Shown: piece after piece, positions 8,168-16,542 of the stretch
Layout: the number at the start of each line of letters is the position of its first letter
Numbering within the stretch: position 1 is the first letter of the stretch
Origin: Bryobacterales bacterium
Lineage (GTDB): Bacteria; Acidobacteriota; Terriglobia; Bryobacterales; Bryobacteraceae
Reading direction: 5' to 3'
DNA length: 39,273 nt
NCBI GenBank assembly: GCA_003162425.1
Contig: PMOK01000180.1
Span: 4,524-43,796, forward strand
Notes under the pieces: generated by a model
Database searches by the model: none
Seen by the model: only the letters and a program-made list of their open reading frames with translations
Told to the model about the DNA's origin: nothing
Program-made: the position numbers and the translations under genes

Positions 8168-9736
8168 TTGGCTACGAACAACCATTACGACGTCATCATC
8201 ATAGGTACGGGAGCCGGCGGTGGTACGCTCGCCTATCATCTGGCGCCCTCCGGCAAACGGATTCTGATGCTCGAACGGGGCGGATACCTGCCTCGTGAGA
8301 AAGACAACTGGGACGCCAAGGCTGTCTTTGTCGAGTCGAAGTACCGGGCCAAGGAGACGTGGTATGACAAGGACGGCCAGCCGTTTCTTCCCGGCATTCA
8401 ATATTACGTCGGCGGCAACACGAAGGTGTATGGCGCGGCTTTGCTGCGGTTCCGCGAGCGGGATTTCGGAGAGGTCACACACCACGGCGGCATTTCGCCG
8501 GCTTGGCCGCTGCGCTATGAGGACTTCGAGCCTTACTACACGAAGGCCGAACATCTATATCACGTCCACGGGGAGCACGGAATCGATCCGACGGAAGGTC
8601 CGGCCAGCGCCCCCTATCGTTATCCACCAGTGAGCCACGAAACACGGATTCAGGAGTTGTTCGACGATTTCCAGCGGCTGGGCCATCACCCATTCCCTTT
8701 GCCGCTCGGCATCCTGCTGGATGAAGTGGACGGAAAAGCCGTGCACACCAGCGCCTGCGTGCGATGTGCGGCGTTTGATGGATTTCCATGCCTGGTCAAC
8801 GGCAAAGCTGACGCGCAGGTGATCGCGGTGGATCCGGCGCTGGGGCATTCCAACGTCGAACTCCTGACCGGCGCCTATGTGGAGCGCCTGGAGACAAGCG
8901 CGTCGGGACGCGTGGTGACCAAAGTCGTCGTGACACGCCAGGGTGCCGTAGAAGAATACTCAGCCGATATCATCGTGGTTTCCTGCGGAGCGGTTAACTC
9001 CGCAGCCCTGCTGTTGCGCTCCGCAAACGAGAAACATCCCCAGGGCCTTGCAAACAGCTCCGACGTGGTGGGCCGGCACTACATGCGTCACAACTGCTCG
9101 GCTTTTATGGCCATTTCCAAAACTCCCAATCCCACCGTGTTTCAGAAGACTCTGGCGTTGAACGACTTCTATTTTCGTTCTGAGGATTGGGAATATCCGC
9201 TCGGTGAAATCCAGATGCTTGGCAAATCGGATGGGGAAATGCTGAAGGGGGAAGCGCCCGGCTGGGCGGTTTGGAAGCCAGAGTTCGCGCTCGACTATAT
9301 TGCGGAGCACTCCATCGACTTCTGGCTGCAGTCGGAAGATCTGCCCGATCCCAACAACCGTGTGACTATCACACCGGATGGCCGAATCGTATTAAGCATC
9401 TGGGACACAAACCGGGAAGGACACAAGCGCCTGACCGCAAAGCTCAAGGCTATGCTCACCGAGATCGGCTGTCACGATCAGTTAATGCACCGTGAGCTTT
9501 ATCTGGGCAAGGACATTCCGATCGGAGGCACCGCGCATCAGGCTGGAACCGTGCGGTTCGGCCGCGACCCCAAGACTTCGGCGCTGGATTTGAACTGCAA
9601 GGCGCACGACTTGGACAACCTTTACGTGGTGGATGCAAGCTTCTTTGTTTCGATTGCCGCTGTGAATCCCAGCCTGACCATCGTGGCGAACGCGCTGCGG
9701 GTTGGCGACCATTTGCTACAACGGCTGGGGTCGTAA
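8168..9736 (+). CDS. GMC family oxidoreductase (FAD-dependent sugar/alcohol dehydrogenase)
   Basis: A 522-residue flavoprotein of the glucose-methanol-choline family. The FAD-binding motif GTGAGG lies at residues 13-18, with the acidic end of the second strand in MLERGGYLP. The middle has YVGGNTKVYGAAL, corresponding to the family's first signature, and a cysteine-containing ACVRCAAFDGFPC insert. The C-terminal part has the catalytic pair expected in the family: His457 in GTAHQAG and Asn500 in AVNPSLTI. No twin-arginine signal is seen, so it is probably cytoplasmic or peripheral. The start is a TTG at 8168 with AGGAA just upstream, 7 nt after the permease gene. The substrate cannot be fixed from sequence; oxidation of glucose or a related sugar fits the operon. 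Confidence 0.9.
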   Translation: MATNNHYDVIIIGTGAGGGTLAYHLAPSGKRILMLERGGYLPREKDNWDAKAVFVESKYRAKETWYDKDGQPFLPGIQYYVGGNTKVYGAALLRFRERDFGEVTHHGGISPAWPLRYEDFEPYYTKAEHLYHVHGEHGIDPTEGPASAPYRYPPVSHETRIQELFDDFQRLGHHPFPLPLGILLDEVDGKAVHTSACVRCAAFDGFPCLVNGKADAQVIAVDPALGHSNVELLTGAYVERLETSASGRVVTKVVVTRQGAVEEYSADIIVVSCGAVNSAALLLRSANEKHPQGLANSSDVVGRHYMRHNCSAFMAISKTPNPTVFQKTLALNDFYFRSEDWEYPLGEIQMLGKSDGEMLKGEAPGWAVWKPEFALDYIAEHSIDFWLQSEDLPDPNNRVTITPDGRIVLSIWDTNREGHKRLTAKLKAMLTEIGCHDQLMHRELYLGKDIPIGGTAHQAGTVRFGRDPKTSALDLNCKAHDLDNLYVVDASFFVSIAAVNPSLTIVANALRVGDHLLQRLGS

Positions 9737-9755
9737 TTAGAAAGGAAGAGAACTC

Positions 9756-10862
9756 GTGAAAGCAATCGCTATCGTTCCTGGTGCAGCCGGTTCGCATCTG
9801 GTGGAACGGCCTGAGCCTACAATCACTGCGCAAGACGAAGTCAAAGTCCGAATCATACGAGTGGGCATCTGCGGCACCGACCGGGAAGAGGTGTCCGGAG
9901 GCCGCGCCCAGGCCCCGGATGGTCAGAAGGAACTCGTCATCGGCCACGAAATGTTCGGCCAAGTAGTTAGCGTGGGCTACTCCGTTACTCGCGTGAAGCC
10001 CGGAGACTATGCTGTATTCACTGTGCGGCGGGGATGCGGCCAATGCGCGTCCTGTCTCATGAACCGTCCCGACATGTGTCAAACCGGCAAGTACCGCGAG
10101 AGAGGCATCCGTGGACTGGACGGTTACCAAACGGAATTCGTCGTCGATCGCGAGCAATACATCGTACAGGTCCCAGCCGAATTGGAGGCGATCGGAGTGT
10201 TGATGGAACCGCTATCCGTCGTCGAAAAAGCGATCGACGAGGCGCTAGCCGTGCAGACGGTGCGCTGCCCCGATGCCGCTATTACTCCGGACTGGCTCCA
10301 CGGGCGCCGCTGCCTGGTGGCGGGGCTGGGGCCGGTGGGGCTGCTGGCCGCCATGGTCTTGCGTCTGCGCGGAGGTGAGGTTTACGGTCTGGATGTAGTG
10401 GATCCGAATACCTCCCGCCCCAAATGGTTGGATGGTATCGGCGGGAGTTATATAGACGGACGTCAAATACCTGCGGACCAGGTGGAGAAGAAGATCGGTG
10501 GCATGGACTTCATCCTGGACGCCAGCGGAGTAGCCGCGCTCGAGTTCAATCTTCTCGACGCGCTGGCTCTGAACGGGATGTATGTGGTGACCGGTATCCC
10601 GGCCGGCGACCGGCCACTCCAAATTCCAGGAGCCGAACTAATCCGGCAGTTGGTGTTGGACAATCAGATCATGCTGGGCAGCGTGAATGCCGCGCGCGGC
10701 CACTTTCAAATGGGCGCGGACGATCTTGCCCAGGGCCATCTGCGTTGGGCCTCTCAGATCGCGGGCTTGATCACGAATCGATATTCGTGGGATCAGTTTT
10801 CCGGACTAATTGATCAGCATCAACCCGACACAATTAAGGAAGTGGTGGAGTGGAGCCGCTAA
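9756..10862 (+). CDS. Zinc-dependent glucose 1-dehydrogenase-like MDR enzyme
   Basis: A 368-residue medium-chain dehydrogenase similar to glucose/galactose 1-dehydrogenases of the non-phosphorylated Entner-Doudoroff route. Catalytic zinc ligands are visible at Cys39 (GICGTD), His64-Glu65 (GHEMFG) and Glu151 (LMEPLSVVEKA). The structural zinc site is complete: Cys94, Cys97, Cys100 and Cys108. The dinucleotide fold is at residues 190-195 (GLGPVG), followed by VYGLDVVDPN. The late motif LGSVNAARGHF is also typical of glucose dehydrogenases. It would oxidise glucose to gluconolactone with NAD or NADP. The GTG start at 9756 has a good AAGGAAGAG ribosome-binding site. Its last four bases overlap the end of the convergent ClC gene. 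Confidence 0.9.
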   Translation: MKAIAIVPGAAGSHLVERPEPTITAQDEVKVRIIRVGICGTDREEVSGGRAQAPDGQKELVIGHEMFGQVVSVGYSVTRVKPGDYAVFTVRRGCGQCASCLMNRPDMCQTGKYRERGIRGLDGYQTEFVVDREQYIVQVPAELEAIGVLMEPLSVVEKAIDEALAVQTVRCPDAAITPDWLHGRRCLVAGLGPVGLLAAMVLRLRGGEVYGLDVVDPNTSRPKWLDGIGGSYIDGRQIPADQVEKKIGGMDFILDASGVAALEFNLLDALALNGMYVVTGIPAGDRPLQIPGAELIRQLVLDNQIMLGSVNAARGHFQMGADDLAQGHLRWASQIAGLITNRYSWDQFSGLIDQHQPDTIKEVVEWSR

Positions 10863-12187
10863 CGCGGTGGCAGTTCGCGGGCCTTCTGGCGTGCCGCAAT
10901 CTCCTCATCGGTCAGGCGGGCGTCATAGATTGAGCGAGGTTCTATTGTCCGCGCCACTAGCGTAGCGGTAGCAACAGCCAGAATCATCGGTGCGATAAAC
11001 GATCGGTCCCTGGCTGTTAGTTCCATCATTAACATCACCGTCGAAATCGGGCCTTGTGTAGTAGCCGCGAGAACCGCGGCCGCACCCAGGACCGCGAAAA
11101 GCCCCGGTGGTACGCCGGGCCATAACCACGACCAAGCCTGTCCCAACACGGCGCCCAGCAGTGCACCTACTGTTAGGGTGGGTGTGAACAATCCGCCAGG
11201 CGCGCCGCTGCTCATGCACAGCACGGTTGCAATCGGCTTCAGCGCAAGCAGGATCAGAAGCAAGGCTGGCCCGATTTGATTCGTGAACGCCAGTTGGGAG
11301 ATGTCCTTGCCGTTGCCGAGCAGCTGCGGGAACCAGATGGAGACCACGCCCAGCAGACCCAGCACTACTACAGGAGCTATCAGCCGGCGCCAGCCCCGCG
11401 GCTTGCTGCGATCGGCCCAAGTGATAGCGCGAACATAGCCGACCGAAACCACGCCGGCGATCGGCCCAGCCACCAGCGCCCATACCACCACCGAAAGAGA
11501 GCTGGGATAAGACGGGATAAGGTACGTGGGCGCATCGGGCAGGAACAGCCACGAGACCGCCGTGGCAACAACGGAAGAGAAAAGGGCAGGCAGCACGTAC
11601 CGGAGCGCCAGCACCCCGCGCATCACTTCCAGTGAGAACATAGCGCCACCCAATGGCACGCCATAAGCAGCGCCCATTCCAGCTCCCGCCCCACAGGCCA
11701 CCAATAGCCGCCGTTGTTCGTCGGACAAGCGGGCTCTGTCCGAAAAAAAGTTGGCAATCACGGCGCCGGCTTGTTTCGGTGCGCCCTCGCGGCCCAGCGA
11801 AGCGCCCATACCAACGATGATCACGGAAAGTACGGCACTGCCAAGAGTACGCCACGCAGGCATGCGGCCGGCGTGGAACCAAATTGCGGCAGTGGTATCA
11901 ATCCCGTTTCCACTGGACAGGGTTCTCAGAACGATTTGCCCAGCTCCAGTTACAAGACCTGCGCCCAGCAACACCAGAATGTGCCGCCACGCATCGGAAT
12001 GCTCCACGGCATCCAACAGGTTGGTGCCTGAGCCGCGCCAGACCAGGTGCTGCACCGTTTCCAGCAGCCGGGTCAGCGCCGCCGCAGCCAAGCCCGTGCC
12101 AACCCCTGTGAGCAATACCGCCAGCCAAAAAGATACGGCACCGGAATGAGCCAGAGTGGAAGGTATCCCGTCTCGGTTGACTGCCAT
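10859..12187 (-). CDS. ClC family chloride channel/transporter
   Basis: A 442-residue membrane protein with the ClC signature blocks. The gating glutamate is present (Glu134 in SLGREGAPKQ) and so is the anion-site GGLFTP at 331-336. Two key spots differ from E. coli ClC. The GSGIP loop reads GNGID (residues 93-97), putting Asn in place of the selectivity serine. The intracellular proton glutamate position after Glu187 is Val188 (FSLEVMR instead of the EEM of EcClC). Loss of that glutamate is typical of channel-type ClCs, although some exchangers also lack it. No CBS domains are present. The start ATG at 12187 directly follows an in-frame-unrelated TAG at 12188-12190. The gene converges with the dehydrogenase gene. 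Confidence 0.92.
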   Translation of the reverse strand: MAVNRDGIPSTLAHSGAVSFWLAVLLTGVGTGLAAAALTRLLETVQHLVWRGSGTNLLDAVEHSDAWRHILVLLGAGLVTGAGQIVLRTLSSGNGIDTTAAIWFHAGRMPAWRTLGSAVLSVIIVGMGASLGREGAPKQAGAVIANFFSDRARLSDEQRRLLVACGAGAGMGAAYGVPLGGAMFSLEVMRGVLALRYVLPALFSSVVATAVSWLFLPDAPTYLIPSYPSSLSVVVWALVAGPIAGVVSVGYVRAITWADRSKPRGWRRLIAPVVVLGLLGVVSIWFPQLLGNGKDISQLAFTNQIGPALLLILLALKPIATVLCMSSGAPGGLFTPTLTVGALLGAVLGQAWSWLWPGVPPGLFAVLGAAAVLAATTQGPISTVMLMMELTARDRSFIAPMILAVATATLVARTIEPRSIYDARLTDEEIAARQKARELPPR

Positions 12188-12454
12188 CTATGTCAGCGCA
12201 TCCCCTTCTTGGAGAAGCCTAAGCTCATCAGCAGCAGAACCCATGGGCGGGCTGGGTTTCTGATGGCGCGGCTGGTACAGCTCTAGTAAGACATCGTCCC
12301 ATACAAGTCGCGGTGTTGCCCCGCTTCGTTGACACTGCAGCAGCAGAGCGGCCAGCGTATATCGAAAATTGTGCAAGCGAATCGTAGGCACTTCGTCCGT
12401 CTTCGTTGCGCTGGCAACAGTTAAGTGTTCCCGGCAAGGGGGCAGTGCTAACAA
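12188..12454 (-). CDS. Possible small hypothetical protein just upstream of the ClC gene
   Basis: An open frame of 88 codons whose stop abuts the ClC start. The middle of the translation looks protein-like (TDEVPTIRLHNFRYTLAALLL, LVWDDVLLELYQPRH), but I recognise no family. The only possible start is a TTG at 12454; upstream codons reach a stop without any ATG or GTG. It may be a real co-transcribed gene, a remnant, or chance. Confidence 0.22.
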   Translation of the reverse strand: MLALPPCREHLTVASATKTDEVPTIRLHNFRYTLAALLLQCQRSGATPRLVWDDVLLELYQPRHQKPSPPMGSAADELRLLQEGDALT

Positions 12455-12951
12455 CCCGCTTCGCTCCGGACCATTCCTGGGGCCGGTGGAGTAGACCTGC
12501 CATCACAATCGATCAAGGCAGTGGACAACTGCGCGCGTCCACTCCCATGATCCACGCCGAACTCCGAAGTGTTTCTGCCCTATACCGCCCGCGGAAGTAC
12601 GAGATCACTCTGAACGGCGCTGGTTTCCTCCGCATGCATTCGATGCATTCAGCGCAGCACTTTATTACTCCAAGCTCATCCTGATCGTCCAGTCTGACCA
12701 TCACTTGCAGATAACTCTCGACCTCAAAAAGCCGGCCACACCGCCCCAGACCGAATTGACACGTTTGGAACTGGGGTTGAGTCGATGCTTGAAGATTGTC
12801 TCGCGGGGCGTGATCTATTTGGTCAACTCCGTGAGCCTACGGGTGCTGCGAGTTGAACCTGCAACCGACATTCAGTTGGAGAAGGAGTACGAACACTACG
12901 TCCTCTAACGAGAAGTGCACGAACAGCAATCTGACAACTACCATGCCATTT
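12455..12951. other. Gene-poor stretch upstream of the ClC gene
   Basis: I find no convincing gene here. Short frames at 12406-12684, 12513-12704 and 12705-12908 give translations without recognisable motifs. A small perfect inverted repeat, TGCAT-TCG-ATGCA, lies at 12635-12647. The stretch presumably includes the ClC promoter and possibly decayed coding sequence. Confidence 0.45.
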
Positions 12952-13341
12952 TCAGGCCGCGTCCTGGAACCAAGATTTCGGCCTAGGCCCCGAGGTGCGA
13001 TCGAGCCGGTCAGCAACCTCTTGACATTTCAAGCAGAGTGCGGCCCAGGGCAACGCCGCTAAGCGTTTCGCGGAAATCGGTTCCCCGCATTCCATGCAGA
13101 ACCCGTATTCACCAGTGACAATTCGCTCTAGTGCTTCTGTGACAAGGCGCAGGACAGCCGCTTCGCGGTTTAGCGTATCCACCGCCAGGTCACGCTGGTT
13201 CGCCAGGACCGACTCGTCCGCCGCATCGGCGACCCGCTCGATGATGATGCTTTCAGCATTGTGTTGCCTACCGATCAGTTCGAGACGCTTAGCTTCAAGC
13301 GCCCGGCGGCAACCTTCTACTTCTTCATTGTTCGCTGGCAT
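12952..13341 (-). CDS. TraR/DksA family C4 zinc-finger protein
   Basis: A 129-residue protein with a helical coiled-coil N-terminal half (EGCRRALEAKRLELIGRQ through LNREAAVLRLVTEALERI). It is followed by the zinc finger of the DksA/TraR family: CMEC and CLKC flank PISAKRLAALPWAAL. All four cysteines are present. Members bind in the secondary channel of RNA polymerase and alter promoter output, often with ppGpp, although the tip Asp residues that make DksA active are not obvious here. The ATG at 13341 has GGGAG 7 nt upstream, so I prefer it to the frame's first start at 13377. A second family member is at 36036-36437. Confidence 0.87.
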   Translation of the reverse strand: MPANNEEVEGCRRALEAKRLELIGRQHNAESIIIERVADAADESVLANQRDLAVDTLNREAAVLRLVTEALERIVTGEYGFCMECGEPISAKRLAALPWAALCLKCQEVADRLDRTSGPRPKSWFQDAA

Positions 13342-13626
13342 GATTGTGCTCCCAGTGGCCGGCATTCCTGCTGCCACTTCTACCGTAGGGCAATTCCTGA
13401 AGCACCACCATACCCGCCGCTGGGTAATTTTACCTGTGCAACGCGGTTGGCCATCTCAAGCTCCTACCGGAGTCTGGTTCTCAAAACTACCATTGGTTCG
13501 GTATTCCGAACCATCTCGTTTCGCTTTACGATCAGGCTTGGACGTTTTCAGTGGACGTCCGCGGCACACGTAGTGGTGTAGAAGTAGTGGCTGCAATTTG
13601 TCAGGACGCCGGTTGATCTAAAGCAT

Positions 13627-14157
13627 ATGTGGGAACCTTTACGGTTACTTTTCTCTAACGTATCGGCCTCGGCGCGGAGAGGCGAATCGCACGCCACCAA
13701 GCTCTCCCCCGGTGCAGATGTTGGAGCACAGGCGGCACAAGTGACCGTAGTGGGCCTCGTGGCCGATCACAACGACCGCCGCTTGTTGGCCAACCTGAGT
13801 TTCGACAACGGGTGGATTATGCATTTCGTCGACTCCTCCGCTGAAGCCCAGGCCGCATCGGCTAGACTCCGGGTCCCCGTCATCCTTTACGATCGCGATC
13901 TGCCTAGCGCTGATTGGCGCGACATCGTTTCTCTCCTGGCATCATCGTCTCGCCCTACCTGTGTAATTCTCATCTCCCGTGTAGCTGACGATCATTTGTG
14001 GGAGGAGGTGATAAGACGCGGCGGATACGAAGTCCTATCAAAACCGTTGCGCCCGGAGGAAGTCGTTCGGATGATCAAGCTGGCGTGGTCGTTCTGGAAC
14101 AGCATGATGAAAATGCCTGCATACGCCGGAAAACGGAGCGCCTCGAATTCCCTCTAG
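13627..14157 (+). CDS. Receiver-only regulator, 'DRD...DDHLW...PLR' family, copy 1
   Basis: A 176-residue protein with a receiver-like domain over roughly residues 38-155 and no DNA-binding domain. The probable phospho-acceptor is Asp89 in VILYDRDLP, and the conserved lysine is in LSKPLRPEE (Lys139). Between them are WRDIV, CVILISRVADDHLWEE and RGGYEVL. The first-strand acidic pair is altered (LVADHNDRR). The same unusual signature occurs in the proteins at 14434-14868 and 18671-19177, so these are paralogues. This copy shares even the N-terminal MW...F.N block with the third. An N-terminal extension of about 35 residues is not recognisable. I see no good ribosome-binding site before the ATG. 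The role is presumably phosphorelay or protein-interaction signalling. Confidence 0.82.
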   Translation: MWEPLRLLFSNVSASARRGESHATKLSPGADVGAQAAQVTVVGLVADHNDRRLLANLSFDNGWIMHFVDSSAEAQAASARLRVPVILYDRDLPSADWRDIVSLLASSSRPTCVILISRVADDHLWEEVIRRGGYEVLSKPLRPEEVVRMIKLAWSFWNSMMKMPAYAGKRSASNSL

Positions 14158-14433
14158 CTTAGCAAGATGGATGTTCCCTATCGAATGGAAAGGCTTGCGG
14201 TCCTTGCTACTGATAACCTCCCGAAAATCCTCGGGAACTCGGCTGGCCTGCAACGCTCGATCGAAGATTTTCTGTACTAAACTCCGACAAGGCGCATGTC
14301 TTCGTACTCGCCGACGGCGTCACTTGCGAAAGACTTGCGTCTAGACCGCGCCGGGCTCGAAACTACCTGGTCGCTCGTAGGGAAACAGAAAGAGGAACTT
14401 ATGATCTATGAACGCCTGTGCCGCCGTTTAGCT

Positions 14434-14868
14434 TCAGGAACAAATCACCGCCGGAGAAAGAAAGAGTATGGCGGCGTCGATCATGCGCAGAACATGCTCT
14501 TCGCGCAGAGGGCGAATCAAGACATCAAAGCCTCGGTGGTTTAATACGTCCCACCACAAGTAGTCGTCCTTCTTTGGGGAAGTCAGAATGATACAACTTC
14601 GCGGCGAACTTGCCGCCAGGCCATCCATGACTTCTCGCCAAGGATATCCTGGCTGATTGCGGTCGCATAGGATCAGATCAAAGTCGCTTTGAGACGCCAG
14701 GCGGAATGCGTCTTTTGGAGAACTACTGAAACACAATCGCCAGCCATACAAATTTCCAATCCGTTCTAGAACGAAGCGATCGTCCAGAAAGATACAAACC
14801 GCGAGAATCCTAAGTTGTTCCCCTGGCTGAACCGGGGGGTATGCTTCTTGAACCAATTCGAGCACCAC
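14434..14868 (-). CDS. Receiver-only regulator, 'DRN...DDYLW...PLR' family, copy 2
   Basis: A 144-residue receiver-like protein. Visible blocks are LRILAVCIFLDDRFVLERIG (first strand and acidic pair), FDLILCDRNQPGYPWREVM with the likely phospho-acceptor Asp, CIILTSPKKDDYLWWDVL, and FDVLIRPLREEHVLRMI, where Arg replaces the usual lysine. The GTG start at 14868 follows the stop of the nucleotidylyltransferase gene by 12 nt, with AGGAA in between, so the two are probably one transcript. Among the three paralogues in this window it has the shortest N-terminus. Losing the conserved lysine while keeping the Asp suggests altered signalling. No output domain is present. Confidence 0.82.
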   Translation of the reverse strand: MVLELVQEAYPPVQPGEQLRILAVCIFLDDRFVLERIGNLYGWRLCFSSSPKDAFRLASQSDFDLILCDRNQPGYPWREVMDGLAASSPRSCIILTSPKKDDYLWWDVLNHRGFDVLIRPLREEHVLRMIDAAILFLSPAVICS

Positions 14869-14880
14869 AAGGCTTATTTC

Positions 14881-15840
14881 CTATATCCCGCTTGCAGTTG
14901 TCCAAAATGACGGTTTGAGAGGGCGGGTAACATTCGTCAGCTCGAGTCGTAGACCAGCAATTACCGCTCTTGCGCGTTCCGGTGTTCCAAGATCGCTCCA
15001 ACCCACATCTCCGATCCGGAGTACAGCTAGTTTTTCCGTGTTGGCCGACAGTACTTGTCGTGAAAAGTCGCTCTCGGTGAGCTTTGCCCACAAATAATCT
15101 TGAGCAGCCAAAGTTGGGACCTCGCCCGCGCAACGTCGAGCCGCCATAAGCGCTCGGGTAATCCCGGGCGCCACCGTATTATCGAGCATCGCCAGAAAAA
15201 CTGAGGCGCGGCCGATCATCACGAAGGTGTTCCATAAACATCCGCGTGCCAGGAGTACTCTAGCCGTAGGATAAGACGGCTTCTCCCAGAACCGGCTGAC
15301 TCGATGCAGTGCGTTCGTGAAGGGGGACTCAAAGCGCGCGCTCGGCTCGATCCAGCCGTAGTCAACCTCTGCGCGTTCAGCTTTCGCCCCTAAGACGACC
15401 AGCGTATCTGAATGGTGTGACGCCACTCTAATGGCCCGGTCGACGGAAGTGATGAAACGGGCCTCATTCGAGTAGTAGTGGTCCGTAGGAAAGAAGGCGA
15501 CCACTGGATCTCCGGCCAAGCCGGTGATCCGCAGCAGACTGCAAATCACTGCGGCGGTCGTACCTTTATTGGCGGGCTGAACTACGAGCTGAGTCGGCTC
15601 GACGTCAGCCAACTCGCGTCTGTAAAACTTCTCGTGGGCCTTCACCACCACAAACACTGTTCGTTCCGGATGAATTGCACCAGCTACCCTGGCCCGCGTT
15701 TGAGTGAGGAGTGTCTGGCGGCCGTACAACTGGCAAAACTGCTTGGGACAGTCTTCACCAGAAATAAGCTGAGTTAGGGATTTCAATCTGGTTCCATCGC
15801 CGCCCGCTAAAACAACCCCCCACGTTTGTTGGTGATTCAA
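14881..15840 (-). CDS. Mannose-1-phosphate guanylyltransferase-like nucleotidylyltransferase
   Basis: A 319-residue NDP-sugar pyrophosphorylase that would join a sugar 1-phosphate to a nucleotide. The nucleotide-binding signature GGDGTRL is at residues 13-19, followed by CPKQFCQLYG with the conserved lysine that contacts phosphate. Other blocks are TTAAVICSLLRI, VVAFFPTDHYY with the metal-binding Asp, VDYGWIEPS, HRVSRFWEKPS and LWNTFVMIGRAS. These match the GDP-mannose branch. It lacks the C-terminal cupin/isomerase domain of bifunctional ManC proteins, and the C-terminal IGDVGWSDLGTPERA segment is conserved. The product would feed exopolysaccharide or glycoconjugate synthesis. It is followed in the same direction by a receiver protein. 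Confidence 0.88.
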   Translation of the reverse strand: MNHQQTWGVVLAGGDGTRLKSLTQLISGEDCPKQFCQLYGRQTLLTQTRARVAGAIHPERTVFVVVKAHEKFYRRELADVEPTQLVVQPANKGTTAAVICSLLRITGLAGDPVVAFFPTDHYYSNEARFITSVDRAIRVASHHSDTLVVLGAKAERAEVDYGWIEPSARFESPFTNALHRVSRFWEKPSYPTARVLLARGCLWNTFVMIGRASVFLAMLDNTVAPGITRALMAARRCAGEVPTLAAQDYLWAKLTESDFSRQVLSANTEKLAVLRIGDVGWSDLGTPERARAVIAGLRLELTNVTRPLKPSFWTTASGI

Positions 15841-16068
15841 GACAGTGCCTTTCCGATCGCGCTAAGGCCTCTACAGGCCATTAGCTAAACCTTATCGCCG
15901 ATTCGGAAGCTGTTCCATACCGGCATTCCGGTAATTCGCAACAGACGGCTTTGGTATCGGGCAGCCGAACCTTTCTACCCAGATGGTGGTGTCCAGATTA
16001 CTGAATGTCCGGTATGTTTCAATCGCCACGTTAGAACGTAGACTGTGACTAGCTGATTCCCTCAATCG

Positions 16069-16112
16069 CGACGGGCGCGCTCTGCAAAATGTCCGGGGGC
16101 ATGCGCCCGTCG
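16069..16112 (+). repeat. 10-base inverted repeat, possible RNA hairpin
   Basis: CGACGGGCGC (16069-16078) and GCGCCCGTCG (16103-16112) are perfect complements with a 24-nt loop. A modest pyrimidine run (GTTCTTTCC) follows on the plus strand, so this could be a terminator or part of a structured RNA. Confidence 0.4.
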
Positions 16113-16377
16113 TTCTTTCCTGAATAGCAAACGAGCGCGTTAGTTGATCGGAATCGTCAGCGTAAGTATTCGTGCAAGAAACGGTCGAGGACGATCACTC
16201 GAACCTTGTGGGTTTTGCCCTCAGCCGCAAGATCACTTGCCGAGATCGAAATCTATTTCTTCTCTTTTTGGCTCCGCAGGTCAGGCGTGGATCAAGCTAG
16301 CTCCGAGTGCGAGAAGGCGATCACCCTCGGAGCTTCACGCTCTTATCGTGCCACGTTCAATTCCTTCCAAGTGAGGG

Positions 16378-16435
16378 ACCGGGCGGGCGCTCCGTCGGAC
16401 TGTTGATAGTCTACAGCGGCGTTCGCCCGGTTTTA
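16378..16435 (+). terminator. Terminator-like hairpin followed by TTTT
   Basis: ACCGGGCG (16378-16385) pairs with CGCCCGGT (16424-16431) across a 38-nt loop, and the second arm runs into TTTTA. On the plus strand this resembles a rho-independent terminator with a long loop. No plus-strand gene that would need it is recognised upstream, which hints at a small transcript beginning between 15841 and 16370. Confidence 0.35.
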
Positions 16436-16453
16436 CGGGGATCTATAAGAACT

Positions 16454-16542
16454 CTAGCCGGGGCTAGGCCTGCATAACCATAGCGTGAGCCTGGTATTTT
16501 CTAGTGGATCGGTCTGGTAGTTGCGGCCTCTGGTCGACAGAG
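16454..16542 (+). repeat. Two short hairpins
   Basis: CTAGC-CGGG-GCTAG lies at 16454-16467 and CTCTG-GTCGA-CAGAG at 16528-16542. Each has a 5-base stem. They are weak individually, and are noted because they continue the structured stretch between the two genes. Confidence 0.25.

Noticed and set aside
12705-12908. 67-codon plus-strand frame
   Set aside because: No ribosome-binding site or family resemblance; only the length is notable.
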